Shown piece after piece: positions 1 through 8,678 of a stretch of 64,000 nucleotides of DNA. Position 1 is the stretch's first letter; each line of letters opens with the position of its first letter. The notes under the pieces are model-generated. The model was not told where the DNA came from, ran no database searches, and worked only from the letters and a program-made list of their open reading frames with translations. Origin of the DNA: Hydrogenophaga taeniospiralis (GTDB lineage: Bacteria > Pseudomonadota > Gammaproteobacteria > Burkholderiales > Burkholderiaceae_C). Position numbers and translations under genes: made by a program. The stretch spans positions 2,022,501 to 2,086,500 of the forward strand of contig NZ_JAHBAG010000001.1 in the NCBI RefSeq assembly GCF_020510445.1, in the 5' to 3' direction.

Positions 1-359
1 AGCGCGTCTCCTGGCCCACCCGGCTGCTGTTCCTCGCGGGCCGGCTGCTGGTGCGCCTGATCGACACCGTGGTGCGGGTGTTTTCGCCGGGCTTTTCGTT
101 GTCCCGGCTGTTCACCCGCATCGTGGGCTACCACCTGCTGACCCGTTTCTTGCTGGACCAGACGCGCCCGCTGAACCTGCCCGACCACCTGCTCAACCCC
201 CTGACCGAGACCGTATCGGCCTGGAGCGACGATCCCGCAGCCCCGGGCTGGCTCAACCGCCTGGAAGACCGCTGGACGACCACCGGCCACTGGCGGCCGG
301 TGCACGGTGGCGGCACGGCACAGCGGCCCGTTCCCGAGCCCGACGCCGTCGTTTCCTGA
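1..359 (+). CDS. C-terminal part of an unknown protein (truncated by window edge)
   Basis: The reading frame is open from the first bases of the window to a TGA at 357-359, so only the C-terminus of a longer protein is visible. An internal GTG at 51 could start a 102-residue product, but the codons upstream remain open, so truncation is more likely. The visible part begins with a Leu/Arg/Val-rich amphipathic stretch (around RLLFLAGRLLVRLI) and ends in a Pro/Gly-rich polar tail. I recognise no domain. The next gene starts close downstream on the same strand, so the two may be co-transcribed. Function unknown. Confidence 0.5.
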   Translation, partial: RVSWPTRLLFLAGRLLVRLIDTVVRVFSPGFSLSRLFTRIVGYHLLTRFLLDQTRPLNLPDHLLNPLTETVSAWSDDPAAPGWLNRLEDRWTTTGHWRPVHGGGTAQRPVPEPDAVVS

Positions 360-384
360 AGAAATTTTTCCGCGCGCGTTACAA

Positions 385-2169
385 ATGTTTACGATGCCGG
401 TCATGGATCGATCCACCGCCCCCCCCAACCCGGCCCATTGCTGCGCCGCTGCCATGCGCCGGATGGTGGGGATGGTGGTTGTGCTGCTGGGTCTGGGGCT
501 CGCCCTGTGGATCGGCCCTGCCCGGGCCACCGAGGGCGAAGGCGACGTCACCCTGCAGACGCATTTCTGGGTCGACGAGTCGGGCACGAAGGGCATCGCC
601 GATGTGGTGGCGCTGCCGCCCAACAGCTTTCAGCCCATGGAGACATTCCGCGTCTTCCAGCTCGACGGCACCGCCCTCTGGATGCGCCTGGAGCCGCCCC
701 GGCTGGACGCCGCTCAGCGCTGGTACCTGATGCTGAGCGCCGCGGCCTTCACCAACGAGGCCACCCTGTACAGCCGGGGGCCCAATGGCGCCTGGCGCGA
801 ACAGCGCTCCGGTGACCACCTGCCGGTGTCGCAATGGGACCACCCGGACCAGACCCCCGTGTTCGCCCTCGATCCCCAGGCCGCCGGTCCGGTCTGGCTG
901 CGCGTGGTGAACGCGCCCGCGCCCACGAGCCCGCGCCTGCAGCTGTTGACCGAAAACAGCCTGCAGGAAAAGCGGTACTGGACCTTCCTCATGATCGGCG
1001 GCTACCTGGGCTTTGGCCTGCTGGTGTTCTTCCTGGGCTGGGTGCACGCGCGCCTCTACGCCGACCGCGTGTTCATCGCCTACTGCTGCTACGTGGCCTG
1101 CATGCTCGGCTTCCAGGCCGCGTTCACGGGCATCGGTGGTCTGTTCTTCTGGCGCGACTCGGCCTGGTGGAACGACGTGGCGCCGGCCGTGTTCATGCTC
1201 TGGCTGACGGCCTCGGGCATCTGGTTCGTGCGCGAGGTCTGCGCGGTGTCGCGTTACCACCGCGGTGTGGACCGCTTCGTGCTGGCCTGGTCGGTGTTTG
1301 GCCTGCTGTACGCGGTGGTCTATGTGGCGTGGATGAGCCCTACGGCCTTCCTGGTGCTCAACCTCTACGGCCTGCTGTCGGTGCTGCTGAGTTTTTCCCT
1401 GTGCATCTGGACCTGGCGCCTGGGCGAGACCTACGCCGGCTGGATGGCGCTGGGCTTCCTGCCGGTGCACCTGGGCTACCCCTTTCCCGCGCTGCGCAGC
1501 GCCGGCGTGTTGCCCGACAGCTGGGCCACGCAGTACGCGGTGCTGATCGGTTCGGCCATCGAGATTCCGCTGTTGCTGTACATCCTGCACCGCCGGGCCA
1601 AGGACTTCAACGAGAACCGGGCCCGCCTGCGCGCCATCGACAGCACCGACCCCCTGACCGGTCTGACCATCGCGCCCGTGCTCCACCTGCGCCTGCGCGA
1701 CGCCATGCGCCGTTCCCGGCGCTATGGCCACCCCTGTGGCCTGGTGCTGGTGGAGCTGTCCAACCACGGCGAGATCGTTGCCCGCGAGGGCCGCGAGGCC
1801 GGCGACCGCGCGCTGGTGGTGGCCGCTTCGCGCTTGTCGGCGGTGGTGCGCGAGGTGGACACCGTGTCCCGCATCGCCGACACGCGCTTCGCGGTGCTGG
1901 TCGAAGGGCCGCTGCGGCCCGAAGAGCTCAAGCTGCTGGCCCAGCACATTGTGGCCAAGGGGCTGGAGCGGGTGCCCGCGCTGCCGGTTGAGCTGCCGCT
2001 GCGCTTTCGCCTGGTTTCGGCCACCTTGTCCGAAACGGCCAAAACGGCCGACGAGCCGGTCGACGAGATGCGGCTGCTGGAGCGCCTGAACCAGGCGCTG
2101 GACCGGATGGCGGTGGACCCGCGACGGGTCGTGCTGCATCTGCCGCAGAGCGTACCGGCCCGGTTGTAG
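385..2169 (+). CDS. 7TM-DISM membrane sensor with degenerate GGDEF domain
   Basis: The protein has an N-terminal hydrophobic segment (VVLLGLGLALWIG) ending near an ARA site, a periplasmic beta-rich domain of the 7TMR-DISM extracellular type, about seven membrane helices, then a C-terminal domain beginning STDPLTGL, as GGDEF domains do. The catalytic GG(D/E)EF motif is replaced by a sequence around RIADTRFAVL, and other metal/GTP residues are not evident. Diguanylate cyclase activity is therefore unlikely; the domain may bind ligand or act by protein contact (inference). The start is uncertain: ATG at 385 (chosen), 394, 403 or 454, and an upstream in-frame codon at 307 would overlap the preceding gene. 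The likely role is membrane signalling of unknown input. Confidence 0.75.
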   Translation: MFTMPVMDRSTAPPNPAHCCAAAMRRMVGMVVVLLGLGLALWIGPARATEGEGDVTLQTHFWVDESGTKGIADVVALPPNSFQPMETFRVFQLDGTALWMRLEPPRLDAAQRWYLMLSAAAFTNEATLYSRGPNGAWREQRSGDHLPVSQWDHPDQTPVFALDPQAAGPVWLRVVNAPAPTSPRLQLLTENSLQEKRYWTFLMIGGYLGFGLLVFFLGWVHARLYADRVFIAYCCYVACMLGFQAAFTGIGGLFFWRDSAWWNDVAPAVFMLWLTASGIWFVREVCAVSRYHRGVDRFVLAWSVFGLLYAVVYVAWMSPTAFLVLNLYGLLSVLLSFSLCIWTWRLGETYAGWMALGFLPVHLGYPFPALRSAGVLPDSWATQYAVLIGSAIEIPLLLYILHRRAKDFNENRARLRAIDSTDPLTGLTIAPVLHLRLRDAMRRSRRYGHPCGLVLVELSNHGEIVAREGREAGDRALVVAASRLSAVVREVDTVSRIADTRFAVLVEGPLRPEELKLLAQHIVAKGLERVPALPVELPLRFRLVSATLSETAKTADEPVDEMRLLERLNQALDRMAVDPRRVVLHLPQSVPARL

Positions 2170-2238
2170 GGCGATCGGACTGGGGGCGTGCGCGTCGTCC
2201 GGGCCCGCGTCAGCGGTGGGCCTGGGCCCAAGGTGCGC

Positions 2239-3051
2239 TCAGAAATGCGCCAGATAACCGCCGTCGACCACCAGCACTTGGCCGGTGACGTAGCTGGCGG
2301 CTGGGCTGGCCAGGAACACCGCCGCCCCGGCGATCTCGGCCGGCTCGCCCCAGCGGCCCAGCGCGCTGCGCTGGCGCAACCAGGCCAGGGTCTGGGCATC
2401 CTCCACCATGGCCGCGTTGGTCTCGGTGGCGAAGTAGCCCGGGGCGATGGCGTTGACGTTGATGCCCTGCGGGCCAAGCTCGGCCGCCAGCGCGCGCGTC
2501 ATCGCCTCCAGCGCACCCTTGGTGGTGGTGTAGGCGGCGTCGCCCGCGCGGGCGATCGGCCCGGCGATCGACGTGACGTTGATGATGCGTCCGAAGCCCT
2601 GCGCGCGCATCGGGCGCGCGGCTTCGCGGCACAGGTGCCAGGCGCAGACCAGGTTGGTTTCGAGCAGCTCGCGCAGGGCCTGGGCCGGCAACTGGTCCAG
2701 CGGCTCGCGCCGGCGCTGGCCCACGTTGTTGAGCAGCACGTCCAGCCGCCCGCTGTGCGCCAGCAGCTGGGCCAGGGCGGCGCTGGCGGCGGCCTCGTCG
2801 GTCACGTCGAACGGCAGGGCATGGGCGCTGCCCCCCGCGGCCTGGCCGGCCGCCCGGGCCTGGGCCACGGCGTGTTCCAGGCTGGCGGCGTCGCGGCCGT
2901 TGAGCCAGACGGTGGCGCCGTGCGCGGCCAGTGCGCAGGCCATGGCCAGGCCCAGGCCCCGGCTCGCGCCGGTGACCAGCGCCACCCGGCCGTGCAGGGC
3001 AAAGAGGGCGGTGGGAACGGTGGATGCGCGGGTGGGAAGGCTGGGGTTCAC
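2239..3051 (-). CDS. SDR family oxidoreductase
   Basis: This is a classical short-chain dehydrogenase/reductase of 270 residues. It carries the N-terminal Rossmann motif TGASRGLG, the structural motif NNVG (NNAG in most members), a catalytic serine in NVTSIAG, and Tyr/Lys in AAYTTTKGA. The C-terminal PGYFATETN and VTGQVLVVDGG segments resemble gluconate 5-dehydrogenase/3-oxoacyl-ACP reductase-like members. Substrate cannot be assigned. The start is a GTG. It lies 31 bp downstream of the histidine kinase gene on the same strand, so co-transcription is plausible. It ends 69 bp from the convergent GGDEF-like gene. Confidence 0.85.
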   Translation of the reverse strand: MNPSLPTRASTVPTALFALHGRVALVTGASRGLGLAMACALAAHGATVWLNGRDAASLEHAVAQARAAGQAAGGSAHALPFDVTDEAAASAALAQLLAHSGRLDVLLNNVGQRRREPLDQLPAQALRELLETNLVCAWHLCREAARPMRAQGFGRIINVTSIAGPIARAGDAAYTTTKGALEAMTRALAAELGPQGINVNAIAPGYFATETNAAMVEDAQTLAWLRQRSALGRWGEPAEIAGAAVFLASPAASYVTGQVLVVDGGYLAHF

Positions 3052-3082
3052 GCCGCGATTATCCGGCGTGCCCGCGCGCCGT

Positions 3083-5158
3083 TCACGCGCTCAGTTCGAC
3101 CAGCGACGACTTCGGAAAATCGAGCTCGGGCTCCAGGCCTTCGAACGGCAGGGTGAAGTAGAAGGTGCAGCCTTCGCCAGGTGCGGTTTCGGCCCAGATG
3201 CGGCCGTTGTGGCGCTCGATGATGCGCTGCGCCAGGGCCAGCCCGGTACCGGTGCCTTCGAAGTCCATGGAGTGGTGCTGGCGCTGAAACATCACGAACA
3301 GGTTGTGCGCTTTCTCCAGATCGAAGCCCACGCCGTTGTCGTGCACATAGAAGGTCCGCCCGCCCACCGGGTTGACCTTCCAGCCCACTTCGATACGGGC
3401 GTTTTCGCGCGGCCGGGTGTACTTGACCGAGTTGCCCAGCAAGTTGCTCCAGGCCTGGGCCAGCAGCATGGCGTCGCCACGCACCACCGGCAGATCGTCC
3501 TCGACCACCCACTCGATGGAGCGGCCCGGGTTTTCCTGCTTCAGGTGGGCGACGATGCCCTCGAGCAGGGGGGTCAGCGGCACGGGCTGCGACTCGATGG
3601 TCACCCGGCCCAGGCGGGCGTATTCGAGCAGGCCCTCGATCATGTGGCTCATGCGCTTGCTGGCCGTGGCGGTGGAGTTCAGGTATTGCTTCACCAGCTT
3701 GTCACCGGACTCTCCCAGCTGCTCCTGCAGCAGGCTTACGAAGCTGGCGATGTGGCGCAACGGCGCGCGCAGGTCGTGCGACACCATGTGCGAGAACACG
3801 TCCAGGTCCTTGTTGGCCGCCACCAGTTGCTGGGTGCGCTCGGCCACGCGTTTTTCCAGTTCCCGGTTGAGGTCGTTCATCACGTCTTCCAGGCTCTTCG
3901 AGGCGGTCATGTCGCGCGTGATGCTGGACAGGCCCTGCAGTTCACCGGCTTCGTTGCTCAGCGCGGTCAGCACGGTGTGGGCCCAGAAACGGGAACCGTC
4001 CTCGCGCAGGCGCCAACCCCGCGTTTCCCACTGGCCATGGGTCTTGGCCAGGCGCAGCACCTGGCCGGGATCGACCTCGTCCTCCCCCGCGTTTTCGGGC
4101 GCCAGCAGGGTCGTGTAGGGCTGACCGAGCATTTGCGAACGGCGGTGGCCGTGCATGCGCTGGGCACTTTCGGTCCATTCGGTCACGGCACCTTCTTCGT
4201 CCACGAAATAGATGCAGTAGTCCTGGATCGCATCGACCATGAGCCGGTAGCGCTGCTCACTCTGGAACAGCTCGGCGCTGCGCTCGCGCACGCGCTCTTC
4301 CAGATCGCGGTTGGCTTCGAGCACGAACTCTTCGGTGCGGCGCCGCTCGCTGATGTCGTGCAGTTCGATGAAGATGCCTTCCACGTTGCCGTTCTGGACG
4401 TCCGGGATGTAGTGGATCTCGTAGAAGCTGCGCGAGCCGTCGGCGGCCGAGCGCTCGGCCTCGAAGCTCTGCGCATGCCCACTGAGCGCTTCGGCCACGC
4501 GCGGCAGGATCTCGGGCAGCAGCTCGGGGCGAACCACCTGGGTCAGGTGCGAGCCCACCATTTCGCCAGCGAGTTTGCCGTAGCGGCTGGCATGGGCCGT
4601 GTTCGCGAAGCGGCAGATCAGGTCTTTGTCGTAGTAGGCCAGGCGCGCCGGAATGCGGTCGGTGATGGTCTGCAGGAAACCATCGTGGGCGGCAACGCGT
4701 TGTTCAGCGGCCTTGCGCTCGCTGATGTCGACCAGGGTGGTGTTGCTGTACAGGAACGTGCCTTGTTCGTCGTACACCGCGGTGGACGAGAACAAGGCAT
4801 GGAAACGGCGGCCGTCCTTGTGCAGCACCTCGATTTCCAGCGGTTCGGTCTGCCCTTGCTGCAGCAGGGTCATCAGCCGGCCCTGGATCGCGGTGCGCCA
4901 GGTCGGGTCGATCAACTGGAAGATGTCCATTCCTTCCTGCACTTCCTCACGGCGGTAGCCCAGCCAGCTCAGGAGCGTCTGGTTGATGTTGACCAGGCGC
5001 AGTTGCGCATCGAGCGACAGGTAGCCACAAGGGGCGTGGTCGTACAGCGCTTGTGCGCGATCAAGGGCTTTCTGGAGTTCGTGGGTGCGCTGGGCCACCA
5101 GCGTTTCAAGGTCCGTTGGCGGGGCGTCGGTTCGTTCCGGGCTGTTGTTGGGGTGCAT
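3083..5158 (-). CDS. Soluble multi-PAS sensor histidine kinase
   Basis: The 691-residue protein has no membrane segment. It starts with a short coiled coil, followed by three PAS/PAC units (about residues 35-145, 155-270 and 300-420), each ending in a D(I/M)(S/T)-type PAC end and linked by helices. A HisKA domain carries the H-box FSHMVSHDLRAPLRHI (phospho-acceptor His461). The HATPase_c domain has an N-box NLLGNSVKYT (572-581), G1 DNGVGFD (607-613) and G2 GTGTGLALA (635-643). The H-box resembles bacteriophytochrome-type kinases. There is no receiver domain and no neighbouring response regulator, so the partner is unknown. The downstream SDR gene may share its transcript. Confidence 0.88.
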   Translation of the reverse strand: MHPNNSPERTDAPPTDLETLVAQRTHELQKALDRAQALYDHAPCGYLSLDAQLRLVNINQTLLSWLGYRREEVQEGMDIFQLIDPTWRTAIQGRLMTLLQQGQTEPLEIEVLHKDGRRFHALFSSTAVYDEQGTFLYSNTTLVDISERKAAEQRVAAHDGFLQTITDRIPARLAYYDKDLICRFANTAHASRYGKLAGEMVGSHLTQVVRPELLPEILPRVAEALSGHAQSFEAERSAADGSRSFYEIHYIPDVQNGNVEGIFIELHDISERRRTEEFVLEANRDLEERVRERSAELFQSEQRYRLMVDAIQDYCIYFVDEEGAVTEWTESAQRMHGHRRSQMLGQPYTTLLAPENAGEDEVDPGQVLRLAKTHGQWETRGWRLREDGSRFWAHTVLTALSNEAGELQGLSSITRDMTASKSLEDVMNDLNRELEKRVAERTQQLVAANKDLDVFSHMVSHDLRAPLRHIASFVSLLQEQLGESGDKLVKQYLNSTATASKRMSHMIEGLLEYARLGRVTIESQPVPLTPLLEGIVAHLKQENPGRSIEWVVEDDLPVVRGDAMLLAQAWSNLLGNSVKYTRPRENARIEVGWKVNPVGGRTFYVHDNGVGFDLEKAHNLFVMFQRQHHSMDFEGTGTGLALAQRIIERHNGRIWAETAPGEGCTFYFTLPFEGLEPELDFPKSSLVELSA

Positions 5159-5279
5159 GGAAGGCTCCAGATCGTTGCGGTGCGCAGCGTGAGTAAGGTC
5201 TGTCCAGGTCTTATCGGACGGAAGGGGCGAAAATTCAGGTCAGGCTGAATCCTGCGCTCATTTGAAACCGTATGGCGGG

Positions 5280-5312
5280 AAAAAAAAAGCCCCTGGCGCA
5301 TGCACAGGGGCT
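5280..5312 (-). terminator. Intrinsic terminator downstream of metK
   Basis: Read on the minus strand, AGCCCCTG and CAGGGGCT form a perfect 8-bp stem with a 9-nt loop, followed by a run of about nine T residues. It lies 88 nt after the metK stop and 122 bp before the divergently spaced kinase start, so it should end the metK transcript before the kinase gene. Confidence 0.85.
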
Positions 5313-5399
5313 TGTTGGGGCGGTCATGCAAGCGCGGCCGCTGCCGACGTGGTATAGCGCTGCGCGACGGAGGCGTGCTCCCAGGCCGAGAGTGTGGCC

Positions 5400-6584
5400 T
5401 TACTTGAGGCCTGCGGCTTCCCGCAACGCCTGTGCCTTGTCCGTCTTCTCCCAGCTGAATTCGGGCTCTTCGCGACCGAAATGGCCGTAGGCGGCGGTCT
5501 TTTCGTAGATCGGGCGCAACAGGTCCAGCATCTGGATGATGCCCTTGGGGCGCAGGTCGAAGTGATCGCTGACCAGCGCGGCGATGGCTTCGTCCGGGAT
5601 CACGCCGGTGCCCTCGGTGTAGACCGTCACGTTCATCGGCTTGGCCACACCGATGGCGTAGGCCACCTGGATCTGGCACTGGCGCGCGATGCCTGCGGCC
5701 ACGATGTTCTTGGCCACGTAGCGTGCGGCATAAGCGGCCGAGCGGTCGACCTTGCTCGGGTCTTTGCCGCTGAAGGCGCCGCCGCCGTGCGGGCAGGCGC
5801 CGCCGTAGGTGTCGACGATGATCTTGCGGCCGGTCAGGCCGCAGTCGCCTTGCGGGCCGCCGATGACGAAGCGGCCGGTCGGGTTGATCAGGTAGCGGGT
5901 TTCCTTCAGCCACTCTTTCGGCAGCACCGGCTTGATGATCTCTTCAATGACGGCCTCAATGAACGAGGCCTTCATCTTGTGCGGTGTTTCGCTCTGGTCG
6001 GGGCTGTGCTGGGTGGAAAGCACCACGGTGTCGATGCTGTGCGGCTTGCCGTCCACATAACGCATGGTCACCTGGCTCTTGGCGTCGGGGCGCAGGAAGG
6101 GCAGGCGGCCGTCTTTGCGCAGCTGGGCCTGGCGCTCGACCAGGCGGTGGGCGTAATAGATGGGCGCTGGCATCAGCTCGGGCGTTTCGTCGCAGGCGTA
6201 GCCGAACATCAGGCCCTGGTCGCCGGCGCCGATGTTCAGGTGGTCGTCGCTTGCGTGGTCGACGCCCTGGGCGATGTCGTTGCTCTGCTTGTCATAGGCC
6301 ACGAGCACGGCGCAGCCCTTGTAGTCGATGCCGTATTCGGTGTTGTCGTAGCCGATGCGCTTGATGGTGTCGCGCGCGACCTGGATGTAGTCGACGTGTG
6401 CGTTGGTGGTGATCTCACCGGCCAGCACCACGAGGCCGGTGTTGGTCAGCGTCTCGGCGGCCACGCGGGAGCGCGGGTCTTGCTTGAAGATCGCGTCGAG
6501 GATGGCGTCTGAGATCTGGTCGGCGACCTTGTCGGGGTGGCCTTCAGAGACGGATTCGGAAGTGAAGAGAAAGTCGTTCGCCAT
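5400..6584 (-). CDS. metK: S-adenosylmethionine synthetase
   Basis: MetK condenses methionine and ATP into S-adenosylmethionine, the cell's main methyl donor, in the cytoplasm. The 394-residue length is typical. Recognisable motifs include the N-terminal [13 protein letters not shown], the ATP/K+ binding GAGDQG, the flexible-loop and active-site region [16 protein letters not shown], and [19 protein letters not shown] at 6584 is preceded by a purine-rich ribosome site (CCGGAG). The 220-bp gap to the divergent acyltransferase is relatively AT-rich and must hold promoters for both; I saw no convincing SAM-binding riboswitch fold there. Confidence 0.97.
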   Translation of the reverse strand: MANDFLFTSESVSEGHPDKVADQISDAILDAIFKQDPRSRVAAETLTNTGLVVLAGEITTNAHVDYIQVARDTIKRIGYDNTEYGIDYKGCAVLVAYDKQSNDIAQGVDHASDDHLNIGAGDQGLMFGYACDETPELMPAPIYYAHRLVERQAQLRKDGRLPFLRPDAKSQVTMRYVDGKPHSIDTVVLSTQHSPDQSETPHKMKASFIEAVIEEIIKPVLPKEWLKETRYLINPTGRFVIGGPQGDCGLTGRKIIVDTYGGACPHGGGAFSGKDPSKVDRSAAYAARYVAKNIVAAGIARQCQIQVAYAIGVAKPMNVTVYTEGTGVIPDEAIAALVSDHFDLRPKGIIQMLDLLRPIYEKTAAYGHFGREEPEFSWEKTDKAQALREAAGLK

Positions 6585-6804
6585 ATAAACTCCGGTTAGG
6601 TTGATCGGCGTTGCCGGTCTTCAGAGTTCGGCGAACGCTTTAGCGGAATTTGTGAATCGCCCCGCAATTAGTTCAATAACTCGGCGATGGGCGTAGTTTA
6701 AATCAAGCGCCGTCGCCGATGCCGAAAACCCTTTTCGCCGAGGGCGACGCGCCACCCCGAAGAATACCGCCGTCGCCGGCCACGCCCGTCCATCCGAGCA
6801 CTTC

Positions 6805-7695
6805 GTGACTGCTTTCGTACAACTGGTTTTCCGTTTCCTGTCCTGGATGCCCCTGCCCGTGCTGCACGCGCTGGGCTGGCTGCTGGGTTGGCTCAGCTTC
6901 CTGCTCTCGGGTCGCTACCGCCGCCAGCTGTTTGCCAACGTGAAGCAGGCGGGTTTTTCGCGGGCGGTGGCTTGGTCCTCGGTGGGCGAGGCGGGCAAGC
7001 TGGTGGCGGAGCTGCCCCGGTTGTGGCTGGGGCGCCCGGTCCGCGTCGGCTGGGAGGGTGCGGCCCACATCGAAGCCGCGCAGGCGCACGGGGCGGGGGT
7101 GTTGTTCCTCACGCCACACCTGGGCTGTTTCGAGATCACCGCGCAGGCCTATGCCCAGCGTTTCGGGCAGCAGCAGCCCGTCACCGTGTTGTTCCGTCCG
7201 GCCCGGCAGCCCTGGCTGCGCGAACTGGTGGCCAATGCGCGCAATCGCCCGGGGCTGAGCACCGCGCCGACCACGCTGGCCGGTGTGAAACAGCTCATCA
7301 AAGCGCTCAAAGCCGGGCAGGCGGTGGGCCTGTTGCCCGACCAGGTGCCTCCGGCCGGGCAGGGGCTCTGGGCGCCTTTTTTTGGCCGCGAGGCCTACAC
7401 CATGACGCTGCCGGCGCGCCTGGCCCATTCGGGCGGGGCCCGGGTGGTGCTGATCTGGGGTGAGCGGCTGAGCTGGGGACGGGGCTATCTGGTGCGGGTG
7501 CGCCCCCTGGGACCGGCGGGCGCGGACACGCTGTCCACCGATGCGCACGAAGCGGCCCGACAGATCAACCGGGCCATGGAATCGCTGGTGCGAGAATGCC
7601 CGCCGCAGTACCTGTGGTCCTATGCCCGGTACAAGGTGCCACATGGCCAGGCCGGCGCGGACGTTGGCCCCGGCACGTCGCTCCCTTTGCGGTAA
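6805..7695 (+). CDS. LpxL/HtrB-family lysophospholipid acyltransferase (first of two)
   Basis: The 296-residue protein has an N-terminal hydrophobic anchor (VLHALGWLLGWLSFLL) and the HX4D/E catalytic motif as TPHLGCFE (His plus Glu). It also has the later conserved block GLLPDQVPPAGQG and a C-terminal PPQYLWSYARYK, typical of Kdo2-lipid A secondary acyltransferases. It probably adds a secondary fatty acid to lipid A at the inner membrane face. The start is a GTG. It is followed after 27 bp by a paralogue, so the pair is likely one operon; which acts as LpxL and which as LpxM cannot be decided from sequence. Confidence 0.88.
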   Translation: MTAFVQLVFRFLSWMPLPVLHALGWLLGWLSFLLSGRYRRQLFANVKQAGFSRAVAWSSVGEAGKLVAELPRLWLGRPVRVGWEGAAHIEAAQAHGAGVLFLTPHLGCFEITAQAYAQRFGQQQPVTVLFRPARQPWLRELVANARNRPGLSTAPTTLAGVKQLIKALKAGQAVGLLPDQVPPAGQGLWAPFFGREAYTMTLPARLAHSGGARVVLIWGERLSWGRGYLVRVRPLGPAGADTLSTDAHEAARQINRAMESLVRECPPQYLWSYARYKVPHGQAGADVGPGTSLPLR

Positions 7696-7722
7696 ACCCT
7701 TTTCAAGGCCTCCTTCTTGTCC

Positions 7723-8646
7723 ATGTCGAAAACCACCGAAACCGCTCAGCCGTCGGAGGCGCCCCAGCGCTGGAGCGACCGCCTGGGCCTGGGATTCATG
7801 CGCCTGCTGGCGCGCCTGCCGCTGTCCTGGGTGCGGGGCCTGGGCTGGCTGGTGGGGCAGGTGCTGCATCTGGTGGCCGCGCGGCGGCGGCGCATCGCGA
7901 GCACCAACTGGGCGCTGTGTTTTCCGCAGGACAGCGAGGCCCAGCGGCGCCGGGCCGTGCGCCAGCATTTCGTGCACTTTGCCCAGGCCTGGCTGGACCG
8001 CAGCTGGCTCTGGGAAGCGGACGAAGCCACGGTGCGCGCCCGGTTGCGGATGGTCGGCGCCACCCACGAGCTGCAGGTGGAGCAGCCCACGGTGATCCTC
8101 GCGCCGCATTTCGTGGGGCTGGATGCGGGGGGCATGGCGGTGTCGCTGAACGTGAAGCGCCCACTCATCAGCATTTATGCCGGGCAGCTCAACGAAGCGG
8201 TGGACCAATGGATCCGCGCGGGGCGGCTGCGTTTTGGCGACGTGAAGCTGGTGGAGAAGCACCAGGGGCTGCGCCCCGTGATCCATCTGGTGCGCGGCGG
8301 TGGCGCGTTGTACCTGCTGCCCGATATGGACATGGGGCCGCAGGAATCCGTGTTCGTGCCCTTCTTCGGCGTGTCCACCGCGACCGTGCCGACCCTGCCG
8401 CGCATCGCCCGCCTGGGCCATGCGCGGGTGGTGCCGGTGATCAGCCGCATGACGCGCGAGGGCTACGACGTGGAGGTGCTGCCCGCCTGGAGCGACTACC
8501 CGGGTGAGGATGCGGTGGCCGACACCGCCACGATGAACCAGAAGCTCGAAGCCATGATCGCGACCATGCCCGAGCAGTACTACTGGGTGCACAAGCGCTT
8601 CAAGACGCGCCCGCCGGGCGAGGCGTCGCTCTACAACGGCGACTGA
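7723..8646 (+). CDS. LpxL/LpxM-family lipid A acyltransferase (second of two)
   Basis: This is a paralogue of the preceding gene, with the classic HX4D motif in APHFVGLD, a conserved LLPDMDMG block and a C-terminal YYWVHKRFKTRP, which places it in the HtrB/LpxM acyltransferase family. An N-terminal hydrophobic segment anchors it to the inner membrane. ATG at 7723 is preferred over the in-frame TTG six bases earlier. Together with its neighbour it should complete the secondary acylation of lipid A. The first copy has Glu and this one Asp at the second motif position, which may reflect different acyl donors or acceptors (inference). Confidence 0.9.
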   Translation: MSKTTETAQPSEAPQRWSDRLGLGFMRLLARLPLSWVRGLGWLVGQVLHLVAARRRRIASTNWALCFPQDSEAQRRRAVRQHFVHFAQAWLDRSWLWEADEATVRARLRMVGATHELQVEQPTVILAPHFVGLDAGGMAVSLNVKRPLISIYAGQLNEAVDQWIRAGRLRFGDVKLVEKHQGLRPVIHLVRGGGALYLLPDMDMGPQESVFVPFFGVSTATVPTLPRIARLGHARVVPVISRMTREGYDVEVLPAWSDYPGEDAVADTATMNQKLEAMIATMPEQYYWVHKRFKTRPPGEASLYNGD

Positions 8647-8678
8647 GCAACCGCAGGCGCCAGCGGTGGCGCCGAGGA

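Noticed and set aside
2573..5248. Long plus-strand frame (about 891 codons) opposite the SDR and kinase genes
   Set aside because: The kinase and SDR have clear motifs on the minus strand; this frame has biased composition and no recognisable domain.
6585..6804. Possible SAM riboswitch upstream of metK
   Set aside because: The leader is AT-rich but I could find no pseudoknot or stem set resembling known SAM or SAH classes; only a simple ribosome site is visible.
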